Below are positions 52,825-62,526 of a DNA stretch of 64,000 nucleotides, one piece after another. A model generated the notes under the pieces. It made no database searches, was not told where the DNA came from, and saw nothing but the letters and a program-made list of their open reading frames with translations. Position 1 is the first letter of the stretch. Every line of letters starts with the position of its first letter. Source of the stretch: RHLJ01 sp048058975 (GTDB lineage Bacteria; Bacteroidota; Rhodothermia; Balneolales; Balneolaceae). The DNA lies in the NCBI GenBank assembly GCA_048058975.1, contig JBLLNP010000016.1, positions 40,345-104,344 of the forward strand, read 5' to 3'. Both the position numbers and the translations under genes were made by a program.

Positions 52825-53913
52825 ATGATTACTTCCCCTACCCTTGTTCTGGATTCAGCAAAAGCCAGAAGAAATATTCAAAAAATGAAGCTTAAGGCAG
52901 ATAAGCTTAACCTCGAACTCAGGCCTCATTTTAAAACCCATCAATCACATGAAATTGGAGCTTGGTTCAGAGAAAAAGGTGTGAAAGGGATTACCGTTTC
53001 ATCAATTACAATGGCGGAATATTTTGTTTCAGACGGATGGGATAATATCACTATCGCTTTTCCTGTTAATGTATTGGAAGCAAAGCGTTTAGATGTGTTA
53101 GCTTCAAAAATAGATGTAAGAGTACTTGCTACAGATGAGCAAGTATTAAAAAAGTTGAATGAACATATCAGCAATGAAATTGGAATTTACATAGAGCTGG
53201 ATCCCGGCTACAACCGAAGTGGTATCCCAATTCTTGATTTTAGAACATTAAAGGAATTGAAAGCTGTCATCCAATTATCTAAGAATCTCAGATTTGAAGG
53301 CTTCTATACCCATGCCGGACATTCCTATAAATGCAGATCTAAAAAAGAAATCGAAGAACTTATCAGTCCGATTCTTAATGATTTAACAAGCCTTAAGCAG
53401 GAATTTGATGATCCAATTTGTTTTGGAGACACTCCCTCCTGTTCAGTTTTGGAAGATTTTGGAGTTATTGATCAAGCCAGTCCCGGTAATTTTGTGTTTT
53501 TTGACTGGACACAATTCAAGATAGGATCGTGCGGATTTGAAGATATTGCTGTAGCAATGTATTGCCCTGTTGTGGCCAAATATCCGGAAAGAAATGAACT
53601 TTTGATCCATGGAGGTGCTGTGCACTTTTCAAAGGATTCTTTTACAGATGAATCTGGTGTTCCTTATTTCGGAGTTATTGCAGAGAAAGCAGATAATGGT
53701 TGGGGTAATATAGTACCGGGAGTGAGATTGAAATCAGTCTCTCAGGAGCATGGAATAATACAATGTACTTCTTCCTACTTTAATCATGTCAATATTGGAG
53801 ACGTAATTCCAATTATTCCTATCCACTCATGCTTAACAGCAGATTTAATGGGCGATTATTTAACAACTAAAGGTGAGAACATCGTGCATCTTAGTGCTAA
53901 AAAGATTTCATAA
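52825..53913 (+). CDS. D-threonine aldolase/D-serine dehydratase-like PLP enzyme
   Basis: 362 residues. Alanine-racemase-fold N-terminus with the PLP lysine in RPHFKTHQ (about K38) and a C-terminal beta domain with the metal-binding pair in IPIHSCLT (H-S-C). The fold and metal site point to D-threonine aldolase or DSD1-type D-serine dehydratase; the exact substrate is not predicted. Divergent from rimB by 130 bp and followed by a strong terminator. Confidence 0.85.
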   Translation: MITSPTLVLDSAKARRNIQKMKLKADKLNLELRPHFKTHQSHEIGAWFREKGVKGITVSSITMAEYFVSDGWDNITIAFPVNVLEAKRLDVLASKIDVRVLATDEQVLKKLNEHISNEIGIYIELDPGYNRSGIPILDFRTLKELKAVIQLSKNLRFEGFYTHAGHSYKCRSKKEIEELISPILNDLTSLKQEFDDPICFGDTPSCSVLEDFGVIDQASPGNFVFFDWTQFKIGSCGFEDIAVAMYCPVVAKYPERNELLIHGGAVHFSKDSFTDESGVPYFGVIAEKADNGWGNIVPGVRLKSVSQEHGIIQCTSSYFNHVNIGDVIPIIPIHSCLTADLMGDYLTTKGENIVHLSAKKIS

Positions 53914-53937
53914 AAAAGGCTCCCGAAGGAGCCTTTT
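53914..53937. terminator. Bidirectional terminator with CGAA tetraloop
   Basis: AAAAGGCTCC and GGAGCCTTTT form a perfect 10-bp stem with a CGAA loop between two convergent genes, so it can serve both strands. Confidence 0.92.
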
Positions 53938-53944
53938 AAAGTAG

Positions 53945-56900
53945 TTACTTATTTCCGCCTGGAATAGACATTTTATCAGGTCCGGGATTTTCCCAGATAA
54001 ATGTTCCGGCAGTTACTTTTTCTGGATATACCTGATCAAGGGTATTCGCCTCATACAGCCTTCCGTTTTTCATTACATGAGAAATAGAATTTGTATTTCG
54101 TAAGTCGTCCAACGGATTCCTATCCATAATTACCAAATCTGCGAGCTTACCAGCTTCAATGGAACCAAGGTCACCATCTAAACCGATGGCTTCAGCGCCA
54201 ATAATTGTAGCCACCCGGATAGCATCCAGATTATTCATTCCTCCAGAAGCAACAGCCCAAAGCTCCCAATGATATCCCAAACCTTCAAGTTGACCGTGGC
54301 TCCCAACACCAGCTAAGCCACCTGCTTCAACAATTTTGGTCATAGTCTCACCATGCTTCTGGAACACATGCTCATCATCCCTGAACCAGCCCGGACGACG
54401 TCGAGTATTGCTTGCCAATACAGAATATGGAGTGAATTTGCTTAACTTCTCATCCTCATACGGATTCTCACGGGAGTAAAAATAGTTCTCTGCCCAAGGT
54501 CCACCATAAGCTACCAACAGTGTTGGTGTTACTGCCATTTTAGCTTCAGCAATGGTTTGAACCACATCATTAAAGATTGGATAAATTGGAAATGAGTGCT
54601 CGTGTCCTGGATAACCATCAATCAACTGAGTCATATTTAGCTTCCAATCTAACGCGCCTTCAGTAGTAGGCATGATATTTTGCTCGCGTGCAGCCATTAG
54701 TATCCACTGGCGCTGCTCTCTGTTACCAGCAAGATACATTTTGATGGTTTTAGTATCGTAATACTTGCTGTATTGCTTCATGTACTCTTTAGCTTCTTCC
54801 AGACTCTTGACATTGTATGCCCAGAAACCAAAACCCGGTCCCGTTGAATAGACCCTTGGGCCAACCATTCTTCCGGATTCAACCATGTCAGCATATGTTA
54901 GTACATCTGTTGTTGCAGTTTGGGGATCACGGGTTGTTGTTACACCGTAGGCCAGGTTTGCAGCATAGTTATAAATCTGTTCTTTATGGATTCCCCAATT
55001 CGGCCACATATGGGCATGCGTATCTACAAATCCGGGAGTAATTGTTTTACCAGTCATGTCCAAAACTTCCGCACCACTTGCAGAAAGGTTTTTTCCAACC
55101 TGTACAATGCGGTTATTCTCAATAAGAATATCTCCGCCTTCAATTACTTCATTTCCGTTAGCAGTAATGATACGAGCATTTTTAAGAAGAATTGAACCTT
55201 CAGGAATATCTCGTTCAATAATTACATCAATTGAAAGCTCAAGAGGTTTATATTTGTCGTTTTTCTTTTCCTCTTCTTTTTTCTCATCAGGCTTTTCTTC
55301 ATCTGATTTCTCTTCTTCACCGTCTTCTTTCTCAGTATCCTCGTCTTCTTTTTCTTTCTCTTTCTTTTTAGCCTCTTCTTTCTTCTTTTCTTCTTCTAGT
55401 TTTTTTGCAGCTTTAACGCTGTCTTCAAAAGCTTCAGCATCATTGAGGTCGTAAATGAAGTGTCCATTCCCAATTGACCAATGCACTTTACTTGCATCTG
55501 TACTCCATGTTGGGAATTGACCTCCGATTGTTGTCAGCTTTCTTGCCGGGAAAGGAGACGATGCTGCATTAGCCACAGAAATGGAGGGTGTACTTCCTCC
55601 TGTCATTGGCACGGTTACTACATAAATATCATTATTGACCTGAGCCATAGCCTGATCACCTTCCGGTGCCATTTGAATAAAAGCAGCTCTTGAAGGAGGG
55701 TTATTTTCACGAGAGTGATCATGATCGCCATCCGGGTGAAGAATTTCGGCTGGTGACTTCCACATTTCAGCTTCTTTTAAAGCTGTTTCCAGATTGAATG
55801 GAGAATATGTGGTAATTCCTGTAACGGTAACATGTTCCTTCTCATCAGAACCATCCCAACGAATTGAAACTAATGTTCCAAACCTGTTCAGGTAAATACG
55901 ATCATCAGAATTTACAAAGTGAGGGTTAGAGCGTCCTTTTGCGCGGTCTATAATAGTGACATCTCCTCCATTTGCAGGAATCCAAACAATGTCAGTTAAT
56001 GAACCAGAAAATCCTGGCCCGAAAGCATCGTCATAAACCTGCTTATCATTTCTGTAAGCTACGATTTTGCTTCCATCGGTTGAATAAACAGGGTTGGTAT
56101 AAATCCCGGTTTTAGTAGTTAATTTTGTAGGACGAAACCTTCTTGAAAAAGGATCAACAGAATGAATAGCTCCGCCTTCTTCTGAGTTCCATGTTACATA
56201 AACAAGCTTCTTACCATCTGGAGACCATCTTGGATGAGCTTCCGTGGTTCCTGAGTTTGTTAGCCTTTTTGGCTCCCCATCTGGTAGCTCTTGAATATAT
56301 AAATCGTTTGAAACTGTGAAAGCCAGCCACTCCCCATCAGGTGATGGAACCGCATCTCTGATCTGAGTCGCTATCATTTCTTTGTCATCGCTGATTGGGT
56401 ATTTAAATAATACTTCAGGTCCCATCTCGAGTTCAGTTTTTACCATAAACGGGATTTCAGAAGAAGCACTTCCATCAACCGGAATGTTGTGAATCTTGCC
56501 ACCATACGACACGATCAGATTGTTATTATCAGGTGTAAAAGACATAGCCGGTAGTACACCAAGCGTAGCCTGGGACTCCATGTCATCTCTTTGAACAGGA
56601 TAAGCTAACCATTTCTCTTCTCCGGTATTTAAATCACGAAGAACAAGCCCTGTTTTATCTTCAAATCTGCTACCATAAACCATCCATTTGCCATCGCTGG
56701 AAAGTACTGGAGTGAAAGCTGAACCATATCTTGATGTTACTGATGTTCGCTCACCTGTTTCACGATCATAACGGCCAATCTGGTATTGAGGAAATTGAGC
56801 ATTGTAGTTCCATGATCCATTTCTTTGAGAGAAGTAAATGTAACGACCTTCATGCCCTACAGCCGGATCTGTAGTCTTCAATCCTCCTGGTGAAGAAATT

Positions 56901-57445
56901 AAAGCTGTTCCACTTCCCCCGTCTTTATGGTAAATCCATAGTTTTGGAGTTCCTTTCCCTTTTGCAGCCACAATGTATTTACCATCAGGAGTCCAATCAC
57001 CTGAAGCATATCCATCATTTTTACCTTTAGTAACCTGGGTTATTTCAGAAGTATCTTCGAGATTTATGTAATATAAATTATCTGCTCCGTGAGCATCAGA
57101 AACATACAATAAAGACTTTCCGTCGGGACTGTATCTGGGATGAGAATCAAAAGCCATACCGTCGGTAAGTTGAACAGCGTCTCCACCTGAGGATGGGATT
57201 TCGTATATATCTCCCATGAAATCAAAAGCGATTTTTGAACCGTCAGGACTTACATCTACCGACATCCACGTTCCTTCGCTACTTTCTATCTTAATAAGTC
57301 TGCCCGGATCCATAGGCAGTTCTTTGCTTTTCTTTTCAATTTTTACCGAATCCGTTTCGGCTTCTTCCTCTTCCTGTGCTTGTAATTGAACGGAACAAAC
57401 CATTAATAACATCAGGAAAAATATCCCCGGTTTAAGTTTTATCAT
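53945..57445 (-). CDS. Secreted TolB-propeller and amidohydrolase fusion
   Basis: 1166 residues with a signal peptide (about 1-23, LQAQ). Residues about 45-690 form WD40/TolB-like propeller blades (SPDGSKIAFDF, YSPDGKSLLYVSD, WSPDGKKLVYVTW). A Lys/Glu-rich linker (about 690-750) leads to an amidohydrolase domain with the metal-binding THAHMWP and later HEHSFP and DLVIMDRNP. Large secreted hydrolases of this architecture are common in the group; the substrate is unknown. Followed by no close terminator on this strand. Confidence 0.88.
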   Translation of the reverse strand: MIKLKPGIFFLMLLMVCSVQLQAQEEEEAETDSVKIEKKSKELPMDPGRLIKIESSEGTWMSVDVSPDGSKIAFDFMGDIYEIPSSGGDAVQLTDGMAFDSHPRYSPDGKSLLYVSDAHGADNLYYINLEDTSEITQVTKGKNDGYASGDWTPDGKYIVAAKGKGTPKLWIYHKDGGSGTALISSPGGLKTTDPAVGHEGRYIYFSQRNGSWNYNAQFPQYQIGRYDRETGERTSVTSRYGSAFTPVLSSDGKWMVYGSRFEDKTGLVLRDLNTGEEKWLAYPVQRDDMESQATLGVLPAMSFTPDNNNLIVSYGGKIHNIPVDGSASSEIPFMVKTELEMGPEVLFKYPISDDKEMIATQIRDAVPSPDGEWLAFTVSNDLYIQELPDGEPKRLTNSGTTEAHPRWSPDGKKLVYVTWNSEEGGAIHSVDPFSRRFRPTKLTTKTGIYTNPVYSTDGSKIVAYRNDKQVYDDAFGPGFSGSLTDIVWIPANGGDVTIIDRAKGRSNPHFVNSDDRIYLNRFGTLVSIRWDGSDEKEHVTVTGITTYSPFNLETALKEAEMWKSPAEILHPDGDHDHSRENNPPSRAAFIQMAPEGDQAMAQVNNDIYVVTVPMTGGSTPSISVANAASSPFPARKLTTIGGQFPTWSTDASKVHWSIGNGHFIYDLNDAEAFEDSVKAAKKLEEEKKKEEAKKKEKEKEDEDTEKEDGEEEKSDEEKPDEKKEEEKKNDKYKPLELSIDVIIERDIPEGSILLKNARIITANGNEVIEGGDILIENNRIVQVGKNLSASGAEVLDMTGKTITPGFVDTHAHMWPNWGIHKEQIYNYAANLAYGVTTTRDPQTATTDVLTYADMVESGRMVGPRVYSTGPGFGFWAYNVKSLEEAKEYMKQYSKYYDTKTIKMYLAGNREQRQWILMAAREQNIMPTTEGALDWKLNMTQLIDGYPGHEHSFPIYPIFNDVVQTIAEAKMAVTPTLLVAYGGPWAENYFYSRENPYEDEKLSKFTPYSVLASNTRRRPGWFRDDEHVFQKHGETMTKIVEAGGLAGVGSHGQLEGLGYHWELWAVASGGMNNLDAIRVATIIGAEAIGLDGDLGSIEAGKLADLVIMDRNPLDDLRNTNSISHVMKNGRLYEANTLDQVYPEKVTAGTFIWENPGPDKMSIPGGNK

Positions 57446-57551
57446 TTTCTACCTCAAAAAAATTAGTTTTAAATCAGGCAAGAATGTACAGAAATAAGAT
57501 CAAGGTAGTAAACAGGATATTTTAGATTACTTCTTTTAACGCTAACGGAAA

Positions 57552-59993
57552 TCAGAAAAGAACCGTCAGCCCCAATGAGTTACCGTAATTCCCTATCAGT
57601 CTTCTGCTGAACTCTACGTACATAAACCCAAAAATCTTGAAGGCAGCAAGTCCAAGTTCGGCCTGGGTTTCAGCTTTGGAATAAGGGATTAATGGTTCTA
57701 AAGACGGTATTTGATCGATTACCCCAATGGTAAAAAATGTGGCCAAATGAATACCACTTTTTTGAATAAACCCAATCGGAGCTTTTCTTGTAATTGAGCT
57801 TCCGAATTTATATTTCACTTTTAGAACAGATGAACGATATCCGATGGGTTCTTTGAAGCTTACGGTGTTAAATGGACGAACTCTAACATAATCGTCCAAA
57901 ACAAACCCATTATATCCGAATAATCTTTGGTTGGGCGTTCCTTGGTCAGACGCAGCGAAAATAAGTTCACTTTGGATAAAATGAGAACTGAATACCGGAA
58001 TATTGGTTGTAATTCCAACCCGATATCGAATGTAATCAAAATCACTTCCCCAGCTTGAAACTCCTTTCTCAAGCTTACCGTCTATCAACCAGCCAAAGTC
58101 ACGAATGTTATAATCGCGTAAAAACTGGGTACGTATATATTTCCGTGTATCATGATGAAAATGAATCGAGAGTCCTTTTAGATCACCATTCTGAGCAGGG
58201 AACCGACTATCGTTATTGGCAAATAATTCCGGTTCAGGTTCTCCAAAAACAGAAAAATCAGTATTGCTGGAAAGGCTTGTATGTGTGTCATCCAAATATA
58301 AAACCCTCACGAAAGATTCTATATCGAAGCGATACCTAAGCCCTACCTGAATTCCATCACGCTGAAAATAATTGTTTAAAACCGTCCCAAATAGAACCGA
58401 ATTTGCTGTTTGACGGAAGTCAAAAAAGTCGAGCGGGGTTCTGTTATACTCATAATCCTGATATTGTAATACGGTCTGTTTCTGAAGAGTAAAATCTGGA
58501 GCAAATGCAGTTCCCGGAATAAAGTGATGGCCTTTGATCTTGTAATTAAACTCTTTGCTTGAAAATCCATAACCACCAATTAACCTATAGTCGTACTCTG
58601 AGTGTATAGGTGTTCTGATTCCCAACCCTAAATAATGCCCTTCTACCCTGTTAAAATGATATATGTCACTGATGTTGGTGATGTAAAACCGTTCGAGCTG
58701 ATAAGGCAACCGAAAAAAATTACTCATCATCGACATTCCCAACCTAAGTGTTCTGTTCTTCTCTGTATATGACTGGGCCTGAGGAAGATAAACTGTATTT
58801 TTATTTTCATTTTTTACAGCAAGAGAGTCCCAATATATTTTTCTCTTCCTATGTGCGTCCGGCAGTATTACAGAAGTATTCAGGTCCAGATCTTCAGCCT
58901 TTAAATTGGTTGGATTAATATGGTGATTGCTCCAAGTCCACTCATCTTTATATAAAATCGGGTTTGAAGTCCCAAAGAAGCTAAGTTTTGCTGATAATGC
59001 GGTTTCATCAGGTAGCCAAAACTCATCGATTTTTTTATAACTCTGAATATACCTCAGATCTGAGATACTGAATAATCCATTACTTGTAGATGCGTATTCA
59101 TTAAGAGTTACATCAATCCCAAGAATGGTCGATGAAGCTTCTTCATACCAGATTGAACCAATAAATAATGGACGATTGTTAATTTTAGGTTTTACATCAA
59201 TACGGATAGTGCCATCAGGCCACTCTGAGTTTGCAGGGCTGTCAGTGAGTTCATAAAACCTTCCGGCTCGTTTAGAAACAGGGCCTACAACAGTAATATC
59301 TTCAGAAAGAATACTTAATGGTACTAAATCCTGATTCAAATTTAATGGGGGGCCTCCGGTGGAAAAAAAATCATATTCGCTGAAGAAATTCTTACTTGCA
59401 CGGTTAGCAATAATCTCCTCAGTGAACCTTTCCGGACTGATGATGTGCTTAACGTGGGTAACACGCTCAGAAAAAGCAGATGGAGTGAATTGATTAGAGG
59501 AATCTCTCCTTATACCGTTTGAACCAAGAATTGCCAGTTTATAGATTTCTGCTTTATAAGAGTTAAGCCCTTCATTAAGGCGTTCTCTTCGTACAGCTAA
59601 CTCCTGAACTTTTTTTGTAACCCGATCTGCGCTTACAACAATTTCATCCATAAGTAGCATATCCGGTCGAAGCGATATATCCAGTTCTAGTGTTTCACCA
59701 GCTCTGATCGTAATTGTAACTAATGTATCAAGGAAACCAAGGCTACTGAACTTAACATCGAATGTCCCGGGATTTAGTTGAAGAGAATATGCGCCAATAT
59801 CATCACTATACGTGCCAGTAAGTGTGCCCTCTTTAATAATATTTGCATAAGGAATGGTCTCTTGAGTATTAGCGTCGTATATAATCCCTTTAAGTATTCC
59901 TTTTTGAGCATAAGAAGCCATAGAACTCACATGCATCGCAACTAAAATAATTAGTGCCAGCCGGAACTGTTTGTAGTATCCCCTTTGGGATAT
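57552..59993 (-). CDS. DUF5686 outer-membrane protein with CarboxypepD-reg domain; likely ATA start
   Basis: About 813 residues if started at ATA 59993, which has AGGAG six bases upstream. From the first canonical ATG (59936) the product would lack a proper signal peptide; from ATA the N-terminus reads SQRGYYKQFRLALIILVAM, then HVSSMASYAQ, a textbook signal. A carboxypeptidase-regulatory-like domain (about 30-110) precedes a DUF5686 beta-barrel. No stop occurs between. Possibly TonB-associated or starch/peptide-related, but unassigned. Confidence 0.8.
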   Translation of the reverse strand: MSQRGYYKQFRLALIILVAMHVSSMASYAQKGILKGIIYDANTQETIPYANIIKEGTLTGTYSDDIGAYSLQLNPGTFDVKFSSLGFLDTLVTITIRAGETLELDISLRPDMLLMDEIVVSADRVTKKVQELAVRRERLNEGLNSYKAEIYKLAILGSNGIRRDSSNQFTPSAFSERVTHVKHIISPERFTEEIIANRASKNFFSEYDFFSTGGPPLNLNQDLVPLSILSEDITVVGPVSKRAGRFYELTDSPANSEWPDGTIRIDVKPKINNRPLFIGSIWYEEASSTILGIDVTLNEYASTSNGLFSISDLRYIQSYKKIDEFWLPDETALSAKLSFFGTSNPILYKDEWTWSNHHINPTNLKAEDLDLNTSVILPDAHRKRKIYWDSLAVKNENKNTVYLPQAQSYTEKNRTLRLGMSMMSNFFRLPYQLERFYITNISDIYHFNRVEGHYLGLGIRTPIHSEYDYRLIGGYGFSSKEFNYKIKGHHFIPGTAFAPDFTLQKQTVLQYQDYEYNRTPLDFFDFRQTANSVLFGTVLNNYFQRDGIQVGLRYRFDIESFVRVLYLDDTHTSLSSNTDFSVFGEPEPELFANNDSRFPAQNGDLKGLSIHFHHDTRKYIRTQFLRDYNIRDFGWLIDGKLEKGVSSWGSDFDYIRYRVGITTNIPVFSSHFIQSELIFAASDQGTPNQRLFGYNGFVLDDYVRVRPFNTVSFKEPIGYRSSVLKVKYKFGSSITRKAPIGFIQKSGIHLATFFTIGVIDQIPSLEPLIPYSKAETQAELGLAAFKIFGFMYVEFSRRLIGNYGNSLGLTVLF

Positions 59994-60061
59994 GTAATAC
60001 TCCTGAAAAATAGCTTGTCTTATTTTTTAATGTTTTACTGAAGTCTTAAATGACAAAACTC

Positions 60062-61087
60062 TCATATTACCCCGGACTCAAGCAAGCGAATAGATTTATT
60101 CTCAGCATCAATTTCTGCTTCAACTCCTACCGGAAGTGTAATATTCCTATCCTCATGGCTGATCATTGCACCATAGAACGCGGGAATATCTAACTTACTA
60201 ATGTGGTCATCAAACACCTGGTTAAATGTTAAACTATTCACTCCCGCATCACAGTTTGTACATTTACCAAATACAAATCCATTAATCTTATCTAAAATAC
60301 CTGCTAATTTAAGTTGAGTAAGCATTCGGTCTACCCGGTAGGCATCTTCCCCTACGTCTTCAAGAAATAAAATAGCCCCCTCAAAGTCTGGAAGAAAATC
60401 TGATCCAACCATCGCTGTAAGTACGGTCAAGTTTCCTCCTAATAATCTTCCCTGTGCTTTGCCCGGAGTAATAACGAATGCATCATTCTGATCCTCTGGA
60501 ATTATATTCAGCGCTTGTTCCCCTTCTATCAAAACCTGATTCCACGAATTTAAAGTGAACTCATTCCAATCAGACTTCCCTACTGGCCCATGAAAAGTAA
60601 CCAGACCAGTTTTATACTGAATGGACATGTGCAAAGAGGTGATATCACTGAAGCCAATTAATGGTTTCGGATTTGATTTTATCACCTCAAAATCTAAAAG
60701 AGGAAGAATACGGTTACAACCCCATCCTCCTCTTACACATAGAACCGCATCCACTTCACTATCACGGAACATATTCATAAAATCAGAAGCACGATCTTCA
60801 TCCTTCCCGGCCAGATAGCCATACTGGTCCCTTACATGCTCACCAAGCTTTAACTTATATGCCAGATTTTCAAGATTGATAATCATCTTTTCGAAATCTT
60901 CAGGATTGTAAATCGGACTCGCTGGTGCAACAAGCCCTAAAGTAGCTCCTGGCGTCAGCTTTTTAGGCTTAATAAGATCTTTACGAAAATAATCTTTCTG
61001 TTTTGCAGCCCCTGTTAATAATCCTGCGGCAGCTCCAAGCCCTGAAAGTTTAAAAAAGTGTTTTCTTGATAGTGCCATTTCGCTCAT
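60062..61087 (-). CDS. LD-carboxypeptidase-like S66 peptidase
   Basis: 341 residues. An N-terminal export-like stretch (SRKHFFKLSGLGAAAGLL) resembles a Tat or Sec signal, with R-K in place of twin Arg. MccF/LdcA catalytic features: Ser nucleophile in GFSDIT, Glu in LEDVGE and His in SHEDRN. May recycle peptidoglycan peptides or detoxify. Start overlaps nadD stop by ATGA. Confidence 0.87.
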   Translation of the reverse strand: MSEMALSRKHFFKLSGLGAAAGLLTGAAKQKDYFRKDLIKPKKLTPGATLGLVAPASPIYNPEDFEKMIINLENLAYKLKLGEHVRDQYGYLAGKDEDRASDFMNMFRDSEVDAVLCVRGGWGCNRILPLLDFEVIKSNPKPLIGFSDITSLHMSIQYKTGLVTFHGPVGKSDWNEFTLNSWNQVLIEGEQALNIIPEDQNDAFVITPGKAQGRLLGGNLTVLTAMVGSDFLPDFEGAILFLEDVGEDAYRVDRMLTQLKLAGILDKINGFVFGKCTNCDAGVNSLTFNQVFDDHISKLDIPAFYGAMISHEDRNITLPVGVEAEIDAENKSIRLLESGVI

Positions 61088-61674
61088 TTTTTGAAGTTAT
61101 ATAACGCTTCTTGTTCAATAATACCCAGAACTTTCCAGGGGATCATTTTTTTTAACTCCTCAGAGTCATGAATTTTATCTTTTATTTCTGATGAAGATAT
61201 ATCGAGAGGCTCGTGATTCACAAAAGTAGTTTTTTCCAGAATGTAATTTTTTACCTGAGAGTAATCACTACCTGGACGATTCGCGACTAATAATCTAACC
61301 TGGTCGAGTATTTTTTCATGGAATTTCCAGGTATGAAACTTTGCGAGATTATCTTCCCCTATACAAAAATAGAAATGATAACCAGGGTCATTTGTTTCGA
61401 TTAAATACCTGACAGTATTGTAAGAATAGGAAGGTTTGGGTAGTTCATTTTCTATAGTAAGAATAGAAACATGCTCTATTTCTTCAAAAGCTACTTTAAG
61501 CATGTTCAGTCTCGTAGCATAAGATGCATGATTTTCATCCTCTTTATGAGGAGGAAAGGGCGTTAGTAACACCCAAAGCTGGTCAATTTTGCCAGATTTT
61601 AAAAAGGATTTAGCTATGGAAAGATGCCCATTATGAACCGGGTCAAAGGTTCCGCCAAATAACCCAATCCTCAT
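61084..61674 (-). CDS. nadD: Nicotinate-nucleotide adenylyltransferase
   Basis: 196 residues. Nucleotidyltransferase motif GGTFDPVHNGHLSIA and the C-terminal ISSSEIKDKI. Makes nicotinate adenine dinucleotide in NAD synthesis. ATGA-coupled to the S66 peptidase; follows bamD by 5 bp. Confidence 0.95.
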   Translation of the reverse strand: MRIGLFGGTFDPVHNGHLSIAKSFLKSGKIDQLWVLLTPFPPHKEDENHASYATRLNMLKVAFEEIEHVSILTIENELPKPSYSYNTVRYLIETNDPGYHFYFCIGEDNLAKFHTWKFHEKILDQVRLLVANRPGSDYSQVKNYILEKTTFVNHEPLDISSSEIKDKIHDSEELKKMIPWKVLGIIEQEALYNFKK

Positions 61675-61679
61675 GGCTA

Positions 61680-62507
61680 TCAGTTACTGCCTAAGTTGTC
61701 TCCTGAGGTAGTAGCACCTAATCCAGACAACTTATTTGAAGCCTCTATAAACAATTCTTCTGCCCTTTCTCTGCTATTACTTTGAGGGAAAAGTTGGAGA
61801 TATTTCTCATAGGTAGCAATTGCAAGGTTGTACCGTTCAGCTTGCTTGTAATCTATACTACGGTCTGCATAGACAATATAGGTCTCAATTAATTTTATTA
61901 AAGAACGCTCTGCCCAAACTGTTTCAGGGTATAGATCTATGGTTTGATCAAAATATATAGAAGCTGCCAGAAAGCTACTAATTCGAAGATAGAACTCAGC
62001 AGCTTCGTAGTTTTTGCGTGCCAGCTTATTTCTCAGCTCATCAATTTTTTCTGCCGCTTCAAGTACATATTCAGAATTGGGGTACTTGTTATTAAACAGT
62101 TGAAGTAACTCAATCGCCCTGCTGGTTGCACTTTGATCGAGGCGGTATCTTGGACTTTGTTCGTAATAACAAATCGCTCTTTTGAATTCTACTTCTTCTC
62201 TCTTTTCATTCTGAGGATAGTAGCTGATGAAACGTTCGTATTCAGAAGCAGCAAGAATAAATTGGCCATCAAGGTAATAACTTTCTGCGAGATAATACTG
62301 TGCTTCCTGAGAGTAGTTAGTTCCTCTACCAAGTCTGGTTACAAGATCGAAACCGTAAGCCGCATCACTATATTTTTCATTCTCGAAAAGAGCTACAGAT
62401 TTATCAAAAGCAACGTTTAATGGCTCTCCGGGACGAACAAGCTCTTTATTCCGGCAGGCTGTTAGTAAAATCATTGCCGAAAGCAGGGCAATACTTAAAT
62501 ATCTCAT
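61680..62507 (-). CDS. bamD: Outer-membrane assembly lipoprotein BamD
   Basis: 275 residues from ATG at 62507; an upstream GTG at 62537 overlaps the next gene. Lipobox LTAC (Cys17). TPR helices typical of BamD: KYSDAAYGFDLVTRLG, AQYYLAESYYLDGQFILAA, KRAICYYEQSPRYRLDQ. Part of the BAM machinery inserting outer-membrane beta-barrels. Confidence 0.92.
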   Translation of the reverse strand: MRYLSIALLSAMILLTACRNKELVRPGEPLNVAFDKSVALFENEKYSDAAYGFDLVTRLGRGTNYSQEAQYYLAESYYLDGQFILAASEYERFISYYPQNEKREEVEFKRAICYYEQSPRYRLDQSATSRAIELLQLFNNKYPNSEYVLEAAEKIDELRNKLARKNYEAAEFYLRISSFLAASIYFDQTIDLYPETVWAERSLIKLIETYIVYADRSIDYKQAERYNLAIATYEKYLQLFPQSNSRERAEELFIEASNKLSGLGATTSGDNLGSN

Positions 62508-62526
62508 TGAGGATTGTTTCAATTCT

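Noticed and set aside
55250..55450. Low-complexity Lys/Glu region as a separate gene or repeat
   Set aside because: It is an in-frame linker of the propeller-amidohydrolase; the opposite-strand Ser/Phe frame is its shadow.
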